A stretch of 64,000 bases of DNA from Phycisphaerae bacterium (GCA_030432595.1 JAUIGU010000008.1:61233-125232), one strand, 5' to 3'; counted from the stretch's first letter, positions 1 through 10,158 are shown. Notes: generated by a model not told the origin, from the letters alone. A program made the numbers and translations.

Positions 1-2
1 GC

Positions 3-2168
3 AGCGATCAGGGTCTCATCGCCATCGGTGGACTCGCCCCGGACGGATCACCGTCCCCATCCGTTTCGCGCCTGTCTTGGAACACCGAGACCAACACGAT
101 CACGCAGACCGAACTCGCCGAGTTGCCCAACCCTTTGACCGCCGGGTCCGCCTTCCAGAAGGACGGCATGCTGTACGTCACTAACGGCGAATGGTTGGGG
201 TCGCTGAGCCTTGAAGCCCTTGATGGCCGGTGGCAGACAATTGACATGCCCGCCGAGGCGATCCACGACCCCGTCATCACCACGCTGCAGGGCAAGCTTC
301 TTCTGTTCGGCCAGGTCGACAACGCCCCAGCGGTCTTCGCGCGTCCGTTGACAGAGGATGGCGCGACTTGGACCCACCTCGCGTCACCGCCGCGCTGGTC
401 AGGCACTTTCCACGGCATCCCGTTCGGGATTTCTCACGTCTTCTTTTTCGCGACCAAGCCCGGGGACGATACGGCCACGGCGGCACCGCTGGCGTACCAC
501 GCGATCACCGACACATGGTTTACCCCGGCCGCTGATGCCGACGCAATCTCCGGCGTGTACGCCGTCGCAGAATTTGAGAAGCAGGCGATCCTGCTGCGGC
601 CCGATTCCGCGCAGCGGGTTGCGCCGGCGCAACTGCCGACCAACTACAGCTGGGTCGACAACCTCGTGGTCGCCGCGTACCTGCTGGGCATGATCGGCAT
701 CGGGTGGTACTTCACCAAACGGGAAAGCAGCAGCAACGACTTCTTCCGCGGCGGGCAACGCATCCCCTGGTGGGCGGCGGGCATGTCGCTGTTCGCCACC
801 GGCGCGAGCGCGATCAGCCTTGCGGGCATGCCGGGTATGGGCTACGGCACGGACTGGACATACTTCACCATCAGCATCTGCTCCGCGCTGTGCCTGCCGA
901 TCGGCATCTTCATCATGGCCCCGCTCGTGCGCCGCCTCCAGATCAAGACTGCCAACGAATACCTCGAGCGGCGCTTCGGCGTCACCGCCCGTCTGTTCGC
1001 CAGCGTCATCTTCATGTTCACGCAGATCGCCTCGCGCATCGCGTCGGTCATGCTGCTCTCCGCCATCGCGCTCGAGGCGATCACCGACATCGACATTGTG
1101 ACCGCGATCATCATCATGGGTGTGGTCACGACGATCTACACCTACCTCGGCGGGCTCGAAGCGGTCATCTGGACCGACACCGTGCAGGGCTTCGTCATGG
1201 TCGCCACCGTGGTCGGCTGCCTCGTGCTCGCGTTGCTCAAGCTCGACCAGCCGGTGAGCGAGATGTGGTCGCAGGTCCAGACCTACGACAAGGGGCATAT
1301 GTTCGATTGGTCGACCTCCATCGTCGGCCCGACCACCTTCATCTTCTTTGTCCACACACTGTTCCTCACGTTCGGCGGCATCAGCGACCAGAACTTCGTG
1401 CAACGCGTGCAGAGCACGCCGGACCTCAAGCAGACCAAACTCGCGGTCGCAACCCAGATGGCGGTCGCCGTGCCGATCAACGTGCTGCTGTTCTCGCTGG
1501 GCACCGCGCTCTGGCTGTTTTATCGCAGTCGCCCGGATGAGTTGAGCCCGACCATCGTGAACAACGACGGCGTGTTCCCGTTCTTCGCGGCGCAGCAACT
1601 GCCGATCGGCGTGTCGGGGATCGTGGTCGCCGCCCTGCTCGCGGCCACGATGTCCACCGTGTCCAGCAGCATCTGCGCGGTATCTGACCTGGGGACCAAC
1701 GACTTTTTCCGGCGGTTCAAACACAACGCGACCGACCACCAGTGCCTGATCCTCGGCCGTGTTCTCACCGCCGTGGTCGGGGCGCTCGGCACCGTTGCCG
1801 CGATCGTGCTGGCAAGCATCGAGGACGTGAAATCCGTTTGGGACCTGGCGATCATGGTCACCGGGCTCATCAGCAGCAGCGTGCTCGGGCTGTTCATGCT
1901 CGGGCTGCTGACGCGCAAGACCCACGAACTGGGCGCGCTCATCGGCGCTGCGGCCGGCATGACCACGATCATCCTCATGAAGAACTATTGCCCGATCACG
2001 TTCTGGCTGTACATCGTGATCGGGCCGATCATCACGATCGCCGTCGGGCTGATCGCCAGCCTGATCTTGCCGGGCACGCCGGGCGAGACGCGCGGGCTAA
2101 CGTTGTACTCCCTGCGTCACGCGGACGCGGCGCCTCCGAAGGCGACGCCCCCCGTCACGCCAGCTTGA
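3..2168 (+). CDS. Kelch-like domain fused to SSS-family sodium:solute symporter (5' partial)
   Basis: The reading frame is open from the window edge, so the true start lies upstream. Roughly the first 200 visible residues are polar and repetitive (repeats such as IAIGGLAPDG and LLLFGQVDN), like kelch propeller blades of the NanM/YjhT sugar mutarotase type. From about position 650 the protein becomes a sodium:solute symporter with 12-13 hydrophobic segments, starting at NYSWVDNLVVAAYLLG and including the SSS-typical stretch GATGASAISLAGMPG-like around 800-840. It probably couples extracytoplasmic sugar handling to Na+-driven uptake. Its 3' end overlaps the convergent GH51 arabinofuranosidase gene by 14 bp, and the pectin locus follows, so a pectin-derived sugar such as arabinose or rhamnose is the likely substrate (inference). 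The SSS assignment is firm; the kelch assignment is moderate because the N-terminus is missing. Confidence 0.85.
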   Translation, partial: SDQGLIAIGGLAPDGSPSPSVSRLSWNTETNTITQTELAELPNPLTAGSAFQKDGMLYVTNGEWLGSLSLEALDGRWQTIDMPAEAIHDPVITTLQGKLLLFGQVDNAPAVFARPLTEDGATWTHLASPPRWSGTFHGIPFGISHVFFFATKPGDDTATAAPLAYHAITDTWFTPAADADAISGVYAVAEFEKQAILLRPDSAQRVAPAQLPTNYSWVDNLVVAAYLLGMIGIGWYFTKRESSSNDFFRGGQRIPWWAAGMSLFATGASAISLAGMPGMGYGTDWTYFTISICSALCLPIGIFIMAPLVRRLQIKTANEYLERRFGVTARLFASVIFMFTQIASRIASVMLLSAIALEAITDIDIVTAIIIMGVVTTIYTYLGGLEAVIWTDTVQGFVMVATVVGCLVLALLKLDQPVSEMWSQVQTYDKGHMFDWSTSIVGPTTFIFFVHTLFLTFGGISDQNFVQRVQSTPDLKQTKLAVATQMAVAVPINVLLFSLGTALWLFYRSRPDELSPTIVNNDGVFPFFAAQQLPIGVSGIVVAALLAATMSTVSSSICAVSDLGTNDFFRRFKHNATDHQCLILGRVLTAVVGALGTVAAIVLASIEDVKSVWDLAIMVTGLISSSVLGLFMLGLLTRKTHELGALIGAAAGMTTIILMKNYCPITFWLYIVIGPIITIAVGLIASLILPGTPGETRGLTLYSLRHADAAPPKATPPVTPA

Positions 2169-3627
2169 ACGTCAGCGCCGCGAACGACAGCGGCGGCAGC
2201 TCGAACGTCGCCACACCGTCCTTGATCGCCACGCCGTCGAGCGGCCGCTTGATGATCTGGTCGGGATTCTCGAAAGAGTTCGCCGCCTGCGGGTCCGGGC
2301 CGGCGACCACTTCGGCCGACTCGACCGAAGCCAGCGATGCGCCGGCCAGGTCCACGGCGACCTCGTGCGGCTTCGACAGGTCGCGGTTGGCGACGAACAC
2401 CGACACCGTGCCGTCGCCGAGGATCGCGGCGCTGTCGGTCACGGGAACCTGCCCGGCCTTGCCCGCGTCGTAACTCGGGCCGTCCGTCGCGACCCGCAGC
2501 GCTTTGCCGTCGCGCCGCGTGGTCATCATCTCGAACGGCCAGTAAATCGTCTGGCGGAACAATTCGTCGCCGCGCGTCATCACCGGGGCGATCACGTTCA
2601 CGATCTGCGCGATGTTGGCGATCTTCACGCTGTCGGCGTTGCGGACGAAGCTCATCAGAAAACCCGCCGCGACGAGCATGTCCTCGACGTTGTAGATTTC
2701 TTCCAGCAGGTGGGGCGCGAACTGTTGCCGGCCGTCGCCGCCGCGCTCGCGGTACCAGATGTTCCATTCGTCGAAGCAGATGGTGGCCCGCTTCTTGGTC
2801 TTCTTGCGGGCCTGCACGAATTTGCACAACGCGTCGGTGGCCTCGATCTGCGCGTCTATGCTGTCGGTGACGGCGAGGTAGCGCGGCGTGTCGCCGTCGT
2901 CGTTGCCGACGTAACGGTGAATCGAAATGTGATCCGCATAGTCGCCGAGGTATTCAAGCACCGTGCGGTCCCACTCGAGGTAGCTGGCGATGCCGGTCGT
3001 GCACGACCCACAGGCGACCATCTCGATGGTGGGGTCGAAGTCGCGCATCATCTTTGCCGCCTGCTGGGCGCGGATGGCGTACTGGTCGGCGGGGACGTGT
3101 CCGAGCTGCCACGGGCCGTCCATCTCGTTGCCCAGGCACCAGAGCTTGATGTCGTGCGGGTCGGCGTGACCGTTGGCGACACGCATGTCGGCGTATTTCG
3201 TGCCGGCCGGGCCGTTGCAGTATTCGAGCCAGTTCCGCGCTTCCTCGGGCGTGCCGGTGCCGAGGTTGACGGACATCATCGGTGTCCAGTCCATGTCGCG
3301 GCAGACATCCATGAACTCGTCGGTGCCGAAACGGTTCGGCTCGATGGACTGCCACGCCAGGTCGCGCATCGTGGGGCGTTGGTCCTTGGGCCCGACGCCG
3401 TCTTCCCAGTGGTACCCGGAGACGAAGTTGCCGCCGGGGTAGCGCATGGCGGTCATCTTCAACGGGCGGAGCGCGTCCATGACCCAGCCGCGCGGCGCGG
3501 CCGAATCCGGATCGACCAGGCCGTCGTACACGGCCCGGCCGAGGTGTTCGAGGAACCCGCCGAAGATGCGCGGGTCCACGGTGTCGATGGTGTGAGCGGT
3601 GTGCAGGTGGAGGGTGGTCTGTGGCAT
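2155..3627 (-). CDS. Alpha-L-arabinofuranosidase, GH51
   Basis: 490 residues, close to the usual GH51 length. The N-terminus has the family pattern HTIDTVDPRIFGGFLEHLGR. The acid/base glutamate lies in LGNEMDGPW and the nucleophile glutamate in CFDEWNIWY, both in the order and context of clan GH-A family 51. The C-terminus (VFVANRDLSKPHEVAVDL) fits the beta-sandwich domain that follows the barrel. No signal peptide is visible, so it probably acts in the cytoplasm on imported arabino-oligosaccharides, releasing terminal alpha-L-arabinofuranose. It converges with the symporter gene and lies downstream of the PL11 gene on the same strand with a 140-bp gap, so it could be co-transcribed with that lyase. 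The ATG start gives the complete N-terminal family motif. Confidence 0.95.
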   Translation of the reverse strand: MPQTTLHLHTAHTIDTVDPRIFGGFLEHLGRAVYDGLVDPDSAAPRGWVMDALRPLKMTAMRYPGGNFVSGYHWEDGVGPKDQRPTMRDLAWQSIEPNRFGTDEFMDVCRDMDWTPMMSVNLGTGTPEEARNWLEYCNGPAGTKYADMRVANGHADPHDIKLWCLGNEMDGPWQLGHVPADQYAIRAQQAAKMMRDFDPTIEMVACGSCTTGIASYLEWDRTVLEYLGDYADHISIHRYVGNDDGDTPRYLAVTDSIDAQIEATDALCKFVQARKKTKKRATICFDEWNIWYRERGGDGRQQFAPHLLEEIYNVEDMLVAAGFLMSFVRNADSVKIANIAQIVNVIAPVMTRGDELFRQTIYWPFEMMTTRRDGKALRVATDGPSYDAGKAGQVPVTDSAAILGDGTVSVFVANRDLSKPHEVAVDLAGASLASVESAEVVAGPDPQAANSFENPDQIIKRPLDGVAIKDGVATFELPPLSFAALTFKLA

Positions 3628-3767
3628 CGGCGAGTCAAGAAGCGAGAGGAAAGATTCGGTTGTTACAACGGGCGATAGCGTAGCAGCGCTGCCGATGCCG
3701 ACTCGGGTCTGGGTGCTTGAAGGATGCGTCGATATGCCCGGGGTAGCCTAGACGCCGTCGCGCGGGA

Positions 3768-6700
3768 TCAGAAACCACCACCGCCGCCGGAGCCGCCCCC
3801 CGTGCCGCCGCCGGACGAACCGGTGGCACCCCAATTGAGGAGCACCAGATCGAGCTCTGCCTGATCAATCAGGCCGCTGTCCGGGCGGTCGTTGATCCAC
3901 GAAGCCGGCAGACCGGTTGCGGACGCCCCCCAGTTCTGAAGGACGAGGTCCAGGTCGCCCTGTTCGACCTGACCGGTACCGTTGAAGTCGCCGGCCAGGG
4001 CGCTGGCGGCGGCCGGCCGGTATTGCACGGAGATCTGGTCGATGTTGGCCAGGTCGTCGCCGGTCGATTCGAGGCGGATGGTGTTGTTGGTGCCGGGATT
4101 CAGGTTGATCTGAAGCTGAATCTCTTCCCACTGGTCGAAGCCGCCGGTGTCGTGGAAGGTGATCGGCTGCACGGTGCCGTTGATCACGAGGTCGCCGGTG
4201 CGGGCGGCGTTGCCCAGGGCAAAGCGGATGGTGAGGGTTGCGTTGCCGCCCTCGCCGCCGTTGACGTCCGCGAATTCCACGACCGAGCCGGCGGTGTTGA
4301 AGTTGACGTAGCCCGTGCCGTTATAGCCTCCAAAAGCGGACTGAACGCCGGCCACGCTGGTCAGGGTCGCGTCCTCGGCCTGGTAGGTGTCGGTCACGGG
4401 CGCCTGCGGAAGCGTGCCGGTGAACGCGGTGTAGCTGATGTTCGGCGTCGGCGGCGCGGCCATGCCGGCCCCCAGGAAGAAGCTGGGGTGCGGCGGCTGG
4501 TTGTACAGGTTGTTCTGCCACGCGATCGCCGTGCGGTACTGGCTGTCGTGCATCAGCGTGTAGAGGCGGTCAGCGGCGGGGATGGTCGTCGTCCAGATCT
4601 GCAGTTCGGTGCTGTCGGTGTTGCGCCAGATGACCTCTTCGCGCCAGTCGCCGAGGATGTCGCCCGAGAGCACGGCGTTGGCCTTGGTGCCGTTGTTGTC
4701 GGTGGCCCCCTGCTGCCAGGCCTGGACGATGTTCTGCCGGCCAGGGTTGGCCCACTCGTAGTGCCACTTGCTGATGGTCTCGTTGTCGAGCAACTCGCGC
4801 AGCGGGTCGGCGTCCCACCACACGCCGGAGTTGTAGTACATGTTGCTGGGCGTCTGGTAGAGCTGGGACCCGTCCACGTTGTAGATGTAACGTGACCCGC
4901 CGTTGGGGTCGTTGGTGGTGGCCCACATCTCGGCGCCGGGGTAGTTGGGGTCGATGTCCATGGCGACGCCGCGGCCGACGTCGTTGTTGGCCGGGATGCC
5001 GACCAGGACCTGTTTGGTGTCGGCGTCGTAGAGGTGGCCGCCGACGTTGAAGCCCTGGACGTTGGAGTATTCGCCGGGGCTCTGCTCGGAGAGGAAGACC
5101 TCGATGCCCGGGTTGCTGGGGTCGAAGTCGCCGACGTGCAGCGCGTCGCCGTGGCCGGCGCCGCTGGAGTAGTACCCGGTGCCGTCGTGGTCGATGATCG
5201 ACGCGCCGCGGATGATCTCGTCGAACCCGTCGCCGTCCACATCGGCGACGCTGAGCTGATGGTTGCCCTGGCCTTCGTACTCGGGGTTCTCGTTGTTTTC
5301 CCAGTTGACGTGGGCTTTGAAGTGCCACTCAAGCGTGAGTTGGCCGTCACGCCAGTTGTACGCGGCAAGCTCGTCACGGCCGGGCAGGCCGGCCTGCGAG
5401 TGGTTGTAGTCGCGCGAGAAGACGATGCTCGGACGCTCACCGTCGAGGTAGGCCGTGACCATCAGGAACTGGTTCGCGCGGTTGCCGTAGGTGTCACCCC
5501 AAGAAGACAGCGGGCCTCGCTCGGGCTGGAGATCGACGGTGGCGAGTTCTTCGCCCGTAAAGCCGTCGAAGACCGTGAGGTACTCGGGCCCGTCGTTGAT
5601 GTGGCCGGACGCGTTGCGCCAGTCGGCGTTGGGGTCGTCGCCGTTGATAGCGATGACGTTCCCGACCCCGTCGATGGTGCCGGGCGCGGTCTTGACGACG
5701 AACTCGGCGCGGCCGTCACCGTCGTAGTCGTACGCCTGGAACGGGCTGTACTGCGGCCCGGAACGGATGTTGATGCCCATGTCGATCCGCCAGAGCCGTT
5801 CGCCCTCAAGGGTGTAGGCGTCGTAGATCTGGTTGCCGGTTTGGCCGGACGTGGTGGCGTGCTTCCAGTTGGTCGGCTCCCACTTGAGGATGATCTCGTA
5901 GTCGCCGTCGCCGTCGAGGTCGGCGACGCTGCCGTCGTTGGCGGTGTAGGTGTAGGCCTCGCCGTCGTCGGTGACGCCGCCGGGCGGCGGGTCGAGCGGC
6001 ACGGACAGAAACTGCTCCGCCACCGTGCTTGGTTGCAGGGTGATCGCTTCGCTCGCGTCGCCCTCGACGCCGTTGACGACCGGCCGGACGAAGTAAGACT
6101 GCGTCGCGCCGCCGGACGAGCCGTTGTCCACGTAGTCGGTGGTCTGAGTGATCGGCGTGGCGTTGAGTTTCACCACCGCGGCCCCGCCGGTGCTGCGGTA
6201 GACGTTGAACGCGATGTCCGACGGGTCCAGGCCGAGCAGACGCCAGCTCAGATAGACGCTGGTGCGGCCGGTTCGGAGCGCGACCAAGCCGCGGTCCAGG
6301 TCCTCCGCCTGACGCACCAGCGGCGCGCCGGCGCCGACCGGCGTAGCGGCAGGAGCCGCCTCCACCGCAACGGGAACATCATCGCCGGCCGAATCAGCCT
6401 GGACATCGGGGGTTGGCGTCGGCGACTGGGTGCGCGTCTGCGACGAAGCGGGCGACTGCGACTGAATCTGTTGTTCTTGCGTTGGCGTCGGCGTGGAAGT
6501 CTGAGTCGCGTCTTGCGCTTGGCCGACGTTGAGCGACGCCTGGCTCGGAGCGTCCGCCGATGTTGCCGCCAACACTAGGTCCGTATCGTCCTCGCCGCTG
6601 CCCGCCGTGACAGGGTCGAGTTCCACATTCTCGCCCACCGCCGAATCGATAGGCGCCGCCGGTGCCGCCGTGTTGCCCCAGTTCTGAAGCACCCGGTCGA

Positions 6701-9332
6701 GCTCGGACTGCTCGATCAGGCCCAGGTTGTCGTTGTCGGCGACCCACCCGTTCGGGATACCGGCGGCATCGGTATCGACGCCCCAGTTCTGGAGCACGAG
6801 GTCCAGGTCGCCCTGCTCGACCTGCCCGCTGCCGTTGAAGTCCCCCGGCAAGACCGTCACGGTGGGCACGACGGTGACCCTGATCTCGTCGATGTTCGCG
6901 AGGTCTTGCCCGGTGGACTCCAGGCGGATCGTGTTGGTTTGCCCCGCGGCGAGCTGGACATCCTGGAAGTAATTCGTCCAGTTGTCCCAGTCGGTCGTGG
7001 ACGGGAACGTGATCGCCTCGGAGACGCCGTTGACCACGAGGTTGCCGGTGCGTGCATTGTTGCCCAGGGCGAACCGGATGCCCAGCGTGACGGTCCCGCC
7101 GGCGCCGCCATCGACGTCGGTGAACTCGATGACGGTGCCGGCCGTGTTCGAGTTGACGTAGCCGGTCCCGTTGTAGCCGGCGTGGACGCTCTCGATGCCG
7201 GCTTCGCCCGAGACGTTGGCGTCTTCGGCCTGGTACGAGATCGTGACGGGGACCTGCGGCAGCGTGCCGGTGAACGCGGTGTAGCTGATGTTCGGGGTCG
7301 GCGGGGCCGACATGCCTTCACCCAGGTAGAAGCTCGGGTGCGGCGGCTGGTTATAGGCCGAGTTCTGCGCGGCGACCGACACGCGGTACTGCGTGTCGTG
7401 CATCAGCGTGTGGATACGGTCCGACGCCGGGTCGGTGGTGCTCCAGATCTGGAGTTCCGTATTGCTGCTGTTGCGCCAGATGACCTCTTCGCGCCAGTCG
7501 CCGAACAGGTCGGCCTGGAGGGCAGGCGTGCTCTTGGTGCCGTTGTTTGAGGCGGCCCCGAAATCGTGCGCGGTCACGATGTTGCTGCGCCCCGGGTTGT
7601 TCCACTCGGAGATGGTCGTGCCGTCGAGCAGTTCGTGCGAGAGGTCGCCATCCCAGTGGATGACGAAGTTGTACATCATGTTGCCCGGGGTGGCATACAA
7701 CGCCGTGCCGTCGACGTTGTAGATCATCCGCGTGCCCTGGTTCGTGGTCGCCCAGAACTCGTAGCCCAGGTGGTTGGGGTCGATGTCGCCGGCGACGCCG
7801 CGGCCGACGTCGTTGTTGCTGGGGATCTGGAACAGCAGCGTGCCGTCCTCGGCCGCGCGGTACTCGCCGCCGGCGTCTCGGCCCTGGCTTTCGTACGCCC
7901 CCTGCCCCTCGTGGACCATGAACACCTCGAGCCCAGGGCGCGTCGGGTCCATGTCCGAAAGGTGCAACGCGTCGCCGTGGCCGAGCTCGGTGGCATACAG
8001 GCCCGTGCCGTCGTGGTCGATGACCGCGGCGCCGTACACGACTTCATCGAACCCGTCGCCATCGACATCCCCCACGGTCAGCGAGTGGGCACCCTCACCG
8101 ATGTACTCGGAGTTCTGCCCGTTGGTCAACGCCTCGAACACCCAGCGCACCGACAGCTCGGACGTGCCGTCGCCGTTGGTGTCGCGGAAGTCGTAGGCCG
8201 CGACTTCGTTGCGCGCCTGCAGCCCGGACTGCGGGCCGTAGTAGCCCCGGCCGAGGATCGCGCTGGGGTTTTCGCCGTCGAGGTACGCGACGCCCGACGT
8301 GAAGCGGTCCACACGGTTGCCGTAGTTGTCGCCCCACTGCGACACGCTGCCGCGCTCCGGCTCGAGCGCGACCGTGTCAAGCTCGGCCCCGGTGTAGCCG
8401 TCGAAGACCGTGAAGTATTCGGGACCGGTCAGGACGTAGCCGCTGCCGTTGCGGTAGTCCGCGTTGGGGTCGTCGCTGCCCATCAACACGAAGTTGCCCT
8501 GGCCGTCCACTGTGCCGGGCGCGGACTTCATCGCGACCTCGGCCCGACCGTCGCCGTCAAGGTCGTACACCGTGAACTGCGTGTAGTGCGCACCGGCCCG
8601 GATGTTCCGGCCCAGGTCGATCCGCCAGAGCTGCGTGCCGTCCAACTCGTACGCGTCAACAAAAACGTTGCCGGTGTAGCCCGAGTGCGCGTTGTCCTTC
8701 GCGTTGGTCGGGTCCCACTTGAGGATGATCTCGTACTGCCCGTCGCCGTCCACGTCGCCGACGCTCGCGTCGTTGGCGGTGTAGGTGTAGCTGCCGTCGG
8801 GCGTGGTGCCGCCGGGCGGCGGCGTGATCGGCACCGACTGGTACTGCTGGATCGGCGATCCCGCGGCGAGCGTGAACGTCTCGCTGGCGTCGCCCTCGAC
8901 GCCGCCGATCACGGGACGGACGTAATACGCCTGCGACGAGCCCTGGAACGAACTGTTGTCCACGAAATCGGTGGTCAGCGTAACGGGCTCGAAGTTGAGC
9001 TTGGTCGCCGTGCCGCCGTCGGTGCTGCGGTAGACGTTGAACGCGATGTCGGTCGGGTCGAGCCCCAGCAGACGCCAGCTGACGTACGCGCTGGTGCGTC
9101 CGGTCCGCAGCGCGACCACGCCGCGGTCGAGGTTCTCCGCCTGGCGGACGAGCGTGCCGCCCGTGGCGACGGGCGTCAGCGCGCCGCCGGACGAAGCGAC
9201 GTCATCGGCCTCCATCCCGGTGGCGGAGAGAAGCACACGCGGCTCGAGGGGTTCGAGCCGCGCGTGCGGGGGAGTCTCCGGCGCCCGGCGGCCGTGGCGG
9301 CCGCCGCGCTTCGCGTTGTCGTACTGCTTCAT
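3768..9332 (-). CDS. Tandem rhamnogalacturonan lyase: two PL11 domains, two CBM-like domains, two dockerin-like modules
   Basis: 1,854 residues. A short charged N-terminus ends in LEPRVLLSA (about 29-37), the planctomycete LEPR-XLL surface/export signature. PL11 copy 1 covers about 60-685 and copy 2 about 1007-1640. Both carry the RQAE(N/D)LDRG..ALRTGRTS opening, many DxDGDG calcium loops of the beta-propeller and the closing QPPHPSF. Each copy is followed by a CBM35-like beta-sandwich opening with YQAEDA (about 696-820 and 1650-1770), then a paired EF-hand, dockerin-like module with the EQGDLDLVLQNWG signature (about 826-887 and 1781-1841). A Thr/Pro/Gln-rich linker of about 120 residues joins the halves, and a Gly-rich tail ends the protein. 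PL11 enzymes cleave Rha-GalA bonds of RG-I by beta-elimination. An AGAAGGA ribosome site precedes the ATG. The pseudopilin gene ends 28 bp upstream. Confidence 0.93.
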   Translation of the reverse strand: MKQYDNAKRGGRHGRRAPETPPHARLEPLEPRVLLSATGMEADDVASSGGALTPVATGGTLVRQAENLDRGVVALRTGRTSAYVSWRLLGLDPTDIAFNVYRSTDGGTATKLNFEPVTLTTDFVDNSSFQGSSQAYYVRPVIGGVEGDASETFTLAAGSPIQQYQSVPITPPPGGTTPDGSYTYTANDASVGDVDGDGQYEIILKWDPTNAKDNAHSGYTGNVFVDAYELDGTQLWRIDLGRNIRAGAHYTQFTVYDLDGDGRAEVAMKSAPGTVDGQGNFVLMGSDDPNADYRNGSGYVLTGPEYFTVFDGYTGAELDTVALEPERGSVSQWGDNYGNRVDRFTSGVAYLDGENPSAILGRGYYGPQSGLQARNEVAAYDFRDTNGDGTSELSVRWVFEALTNGQNSEYIGEGAHSLTVGDVDGDGFDEVVYGAAVIDHDGTGLYATELGHGDALHLSDMDPTRPGLEVFMVHEGQGAYESQGRDAGGEYRAAEDGTLLFQIPSNNDVGRGVAGDIDPNHLGYEFWATTNQGTRMIYNVDGTALYATPGNMMYNFVIHWDGDLSHELLDGTTISEWNNPGRSNIVTAHDFGAASNNGTKSTPALQADLFGDWREEVIWRNSSNTELQIWSTTDPASDRIHTLMHDTQYRVSVAAQNSAYNQPPHPSFYLGEGMSAPPTPNISYTAFTGTLPQVPVTISYQAEDANVSGEAGIESVHAGYNGTGYVNSNTAGTVIEFTDVDGGAGGTVTLGIRFALGNNARTGNLVVNGVSEAITFPSTTDWDNWTNYFQDVQLAAGQTNTIRLESTGQDLANIDEIRVTVVPTVTVLPGDFNGSGQVEQGDLDLVLQNWGVDTDAAGIPNGWVADNDNLGLIEQSELDRVLQNWGNTAAPAAPIDSAVGENVELDPVTAGSGEDDTDLVLAATSADAPSQASLNVGQAQDATQTSTPTPTQEQQIQSQSPASSQTRTQSPTPTPDVQADSAGDDVPVAVEAAPAATPVGAGAPLVRQAEDLDRGLVALRTGRTSVYLSWRLLGLDPSDIAFNVYRSTGGAAVVKLNATPITQTTDYVDNGSSGGATQSYFVRPVVNGVEGDASEAITLQPSTVAEQFLSVPLDPPPGGVTDDGEAYTYTANDGSVADLDGDGDYEIILKWEPTNWKHATTSGQTGNQIYDAYTLEGERLWRIDMGINIRSGPQYSPFQAYDYDGDGRAEFVVKTAPGTIDGVGNVIAINGDDPNADWRNASGHINDGPEYLTVFDGFTGEELATVDLQPERGPLSSWGDTYGNRANQFLMVTAYLDGERPSIVFSRDYNHSQAGLPGRDELAAYNWRDGQLTLEWHFKAHVNWENNENPEYEGQGNHQLSVADVDGDGFDEIIRGASIIDHDGTGYYSSGAGHGDALHVGDFDPSNPGIEVFLSEQSPGEYSNVQGFNVGGHLYDADTKQVLVGIPANNDVGRGVAMDIDPNYPGAEMWATTNDPNGGSRYIYNVDGSQLYQTPSNMYYNSGVWWDADPLRELLDNETISKWHYEWANPGRQNIVQAWQQGATDNNGTKANAVLSGDILGDWREEVIWRNTDSTELQIWTTTIPAADRLYTLMHDSQYRTAIAWQNNLYNQPPHPSFFLGAGMAAPPTPNISYTAFTGTLPQAPVTDTYQAEDATLTSVAGVQSAFGGYNGTGYVNFNTAGSVVEFADVNGGEGGNATLTIRFALGNAARTGDLVINGTVQPITFHDTGGFDQWEEIQLQINLNPGTNNTIRLESTGDDLANIDQISVQYRPAAASALAGDFNGTGQVEQGDLDLVLQNWGASATGLPASWINDRPDSGLIDQAELDLVLLNWGATGSSGGGTGGGSGGGGGF

Positions 9333-9360
9333 GAATCCTTCTCGGGAGGGTGGCGGAAAC

Positions 9361-10158
9361 TCAGTTCCACTCGTTAAGGATGCCGATCGCGTCGTTGAGC
9401 GGGCCCCAGTGGCCGCCGGTGCCGCCGCCGCGGTCTTCCATGTATTGCCAAACCTGTTTGCCGCCGCCGTTGCTGGCGCGGCCGTCGCTGAAGCCCGCGG
9501 ACCAGGCCGGAAGCCCGCCCTGCTCGTGGGGGATGTCGTTGATGTTTTCGATGATGTCCGTGACGAACGCGTCGTCGGTGGGCACGTCTTCCCACTTCAA
9601 GTACGTGGGGAAGCCGGCGGGCTTGGCGGTGGTTGGCTCTTCGTCGCCCCGCTCGGTGCCGTGACGGTGGGGGTTGTAGTAGAACCCGCCACGCAGGCCG
9701 AACAGGCCCTCATCATCCCTGCGTTCACGCTTCATGAAGAAGCTTTCATCGACAAAGCGGAAGATGTCCGGCGGGTTGGTGCAGAAGAACACGCGCGGGT
9801 CGCTGACGTAGGCCTCGGACCAGAGCAGGCCGTAGCCGGTGATCGGGTCTTGGTCCTTGTCGCCGACGTAGCGGGGGATCAATGAGGCACCGGTCCCGAG
9901 GATGTTGTACGTCTTGATCGTGACACCGCGCTGCTGGACTTCGCCGCCGAAGCCGTGGTGTACCGGGTGATACCCGTTGGAGTCCGCCGCATAGGCCGCG
10001 GTGCCGATCAGGAGTTGACGGACGTTGCTGAGGCAGACCGAGCGCCGCGCCGTTTCGCGGGCGGCGCCCAGGGCCGGCAGCAGGATGCCCACCAGCAGGG
10101 CGATGATCGAGATGACGACCAGCAGTTCAATGAGGGTAAAAGCGGCGTTGCGTTTCAT
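9361..10158 (-). CDS. Prepilin-type N-terminal cleavage/methylation protein (type II pseudopilin-like)
   Basis: 265 residues. [19 protein letters not shown] is a classic type IV prepilin leader followed by a hydrophobic helix; the residue before the cleavage-site Phe is Ala rather than the usual Gly. The remainder is a soluble domain of the planctomycete pseudopilin type ([23 protein letters not shown]) with no enzymatic motif. Such proteins are expected to assemble into, or ride on, a type II secretion pseudopilus. It sits 28 bp upstream of the tandem PL11 gene and about 110 bp downstream of a LacI regulator gene, all on the minus strand, which suggests a regulator-pseudopilin-lyase transcription unit. 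An AGGA element lies about 8 nt before the ATG. A role in exporting the giant lyase is inference from the gene order. Confidence 0.85.
   Translation of the reverse strand: MKRNAAFTLIELLVVISIIALLVGILLPALGAARETARRSVCLSNVRQLLIGTAAYAADSNGYHPVHHGFGGEVQQRGVTIKTYNILGTGASLIPRYVGDKDQDPITGYGLLWSEAYVSDPRVFFCTNPPDIFRFVDESFFMKRERRDDEGLFGLRGGFYYNPHRHGTERGDEEPTTAKPAGFPTYLKWEDVPTDDAFVTDIIENINDIPHEQGGLPAWSAGFSDGRASNGGGKQVWQYMEDRGGGTGGHWGPLNDAIGILNEWN

Noticed and set aside
399..1925. A 508-residue reading frame on the minus strand opposite the symporter
   Set aside because: It is an antisense shadow in high-GC DNA: Arg/Asp/His-rich, no motif, and fully opposite a well-supported membrane protein gene.
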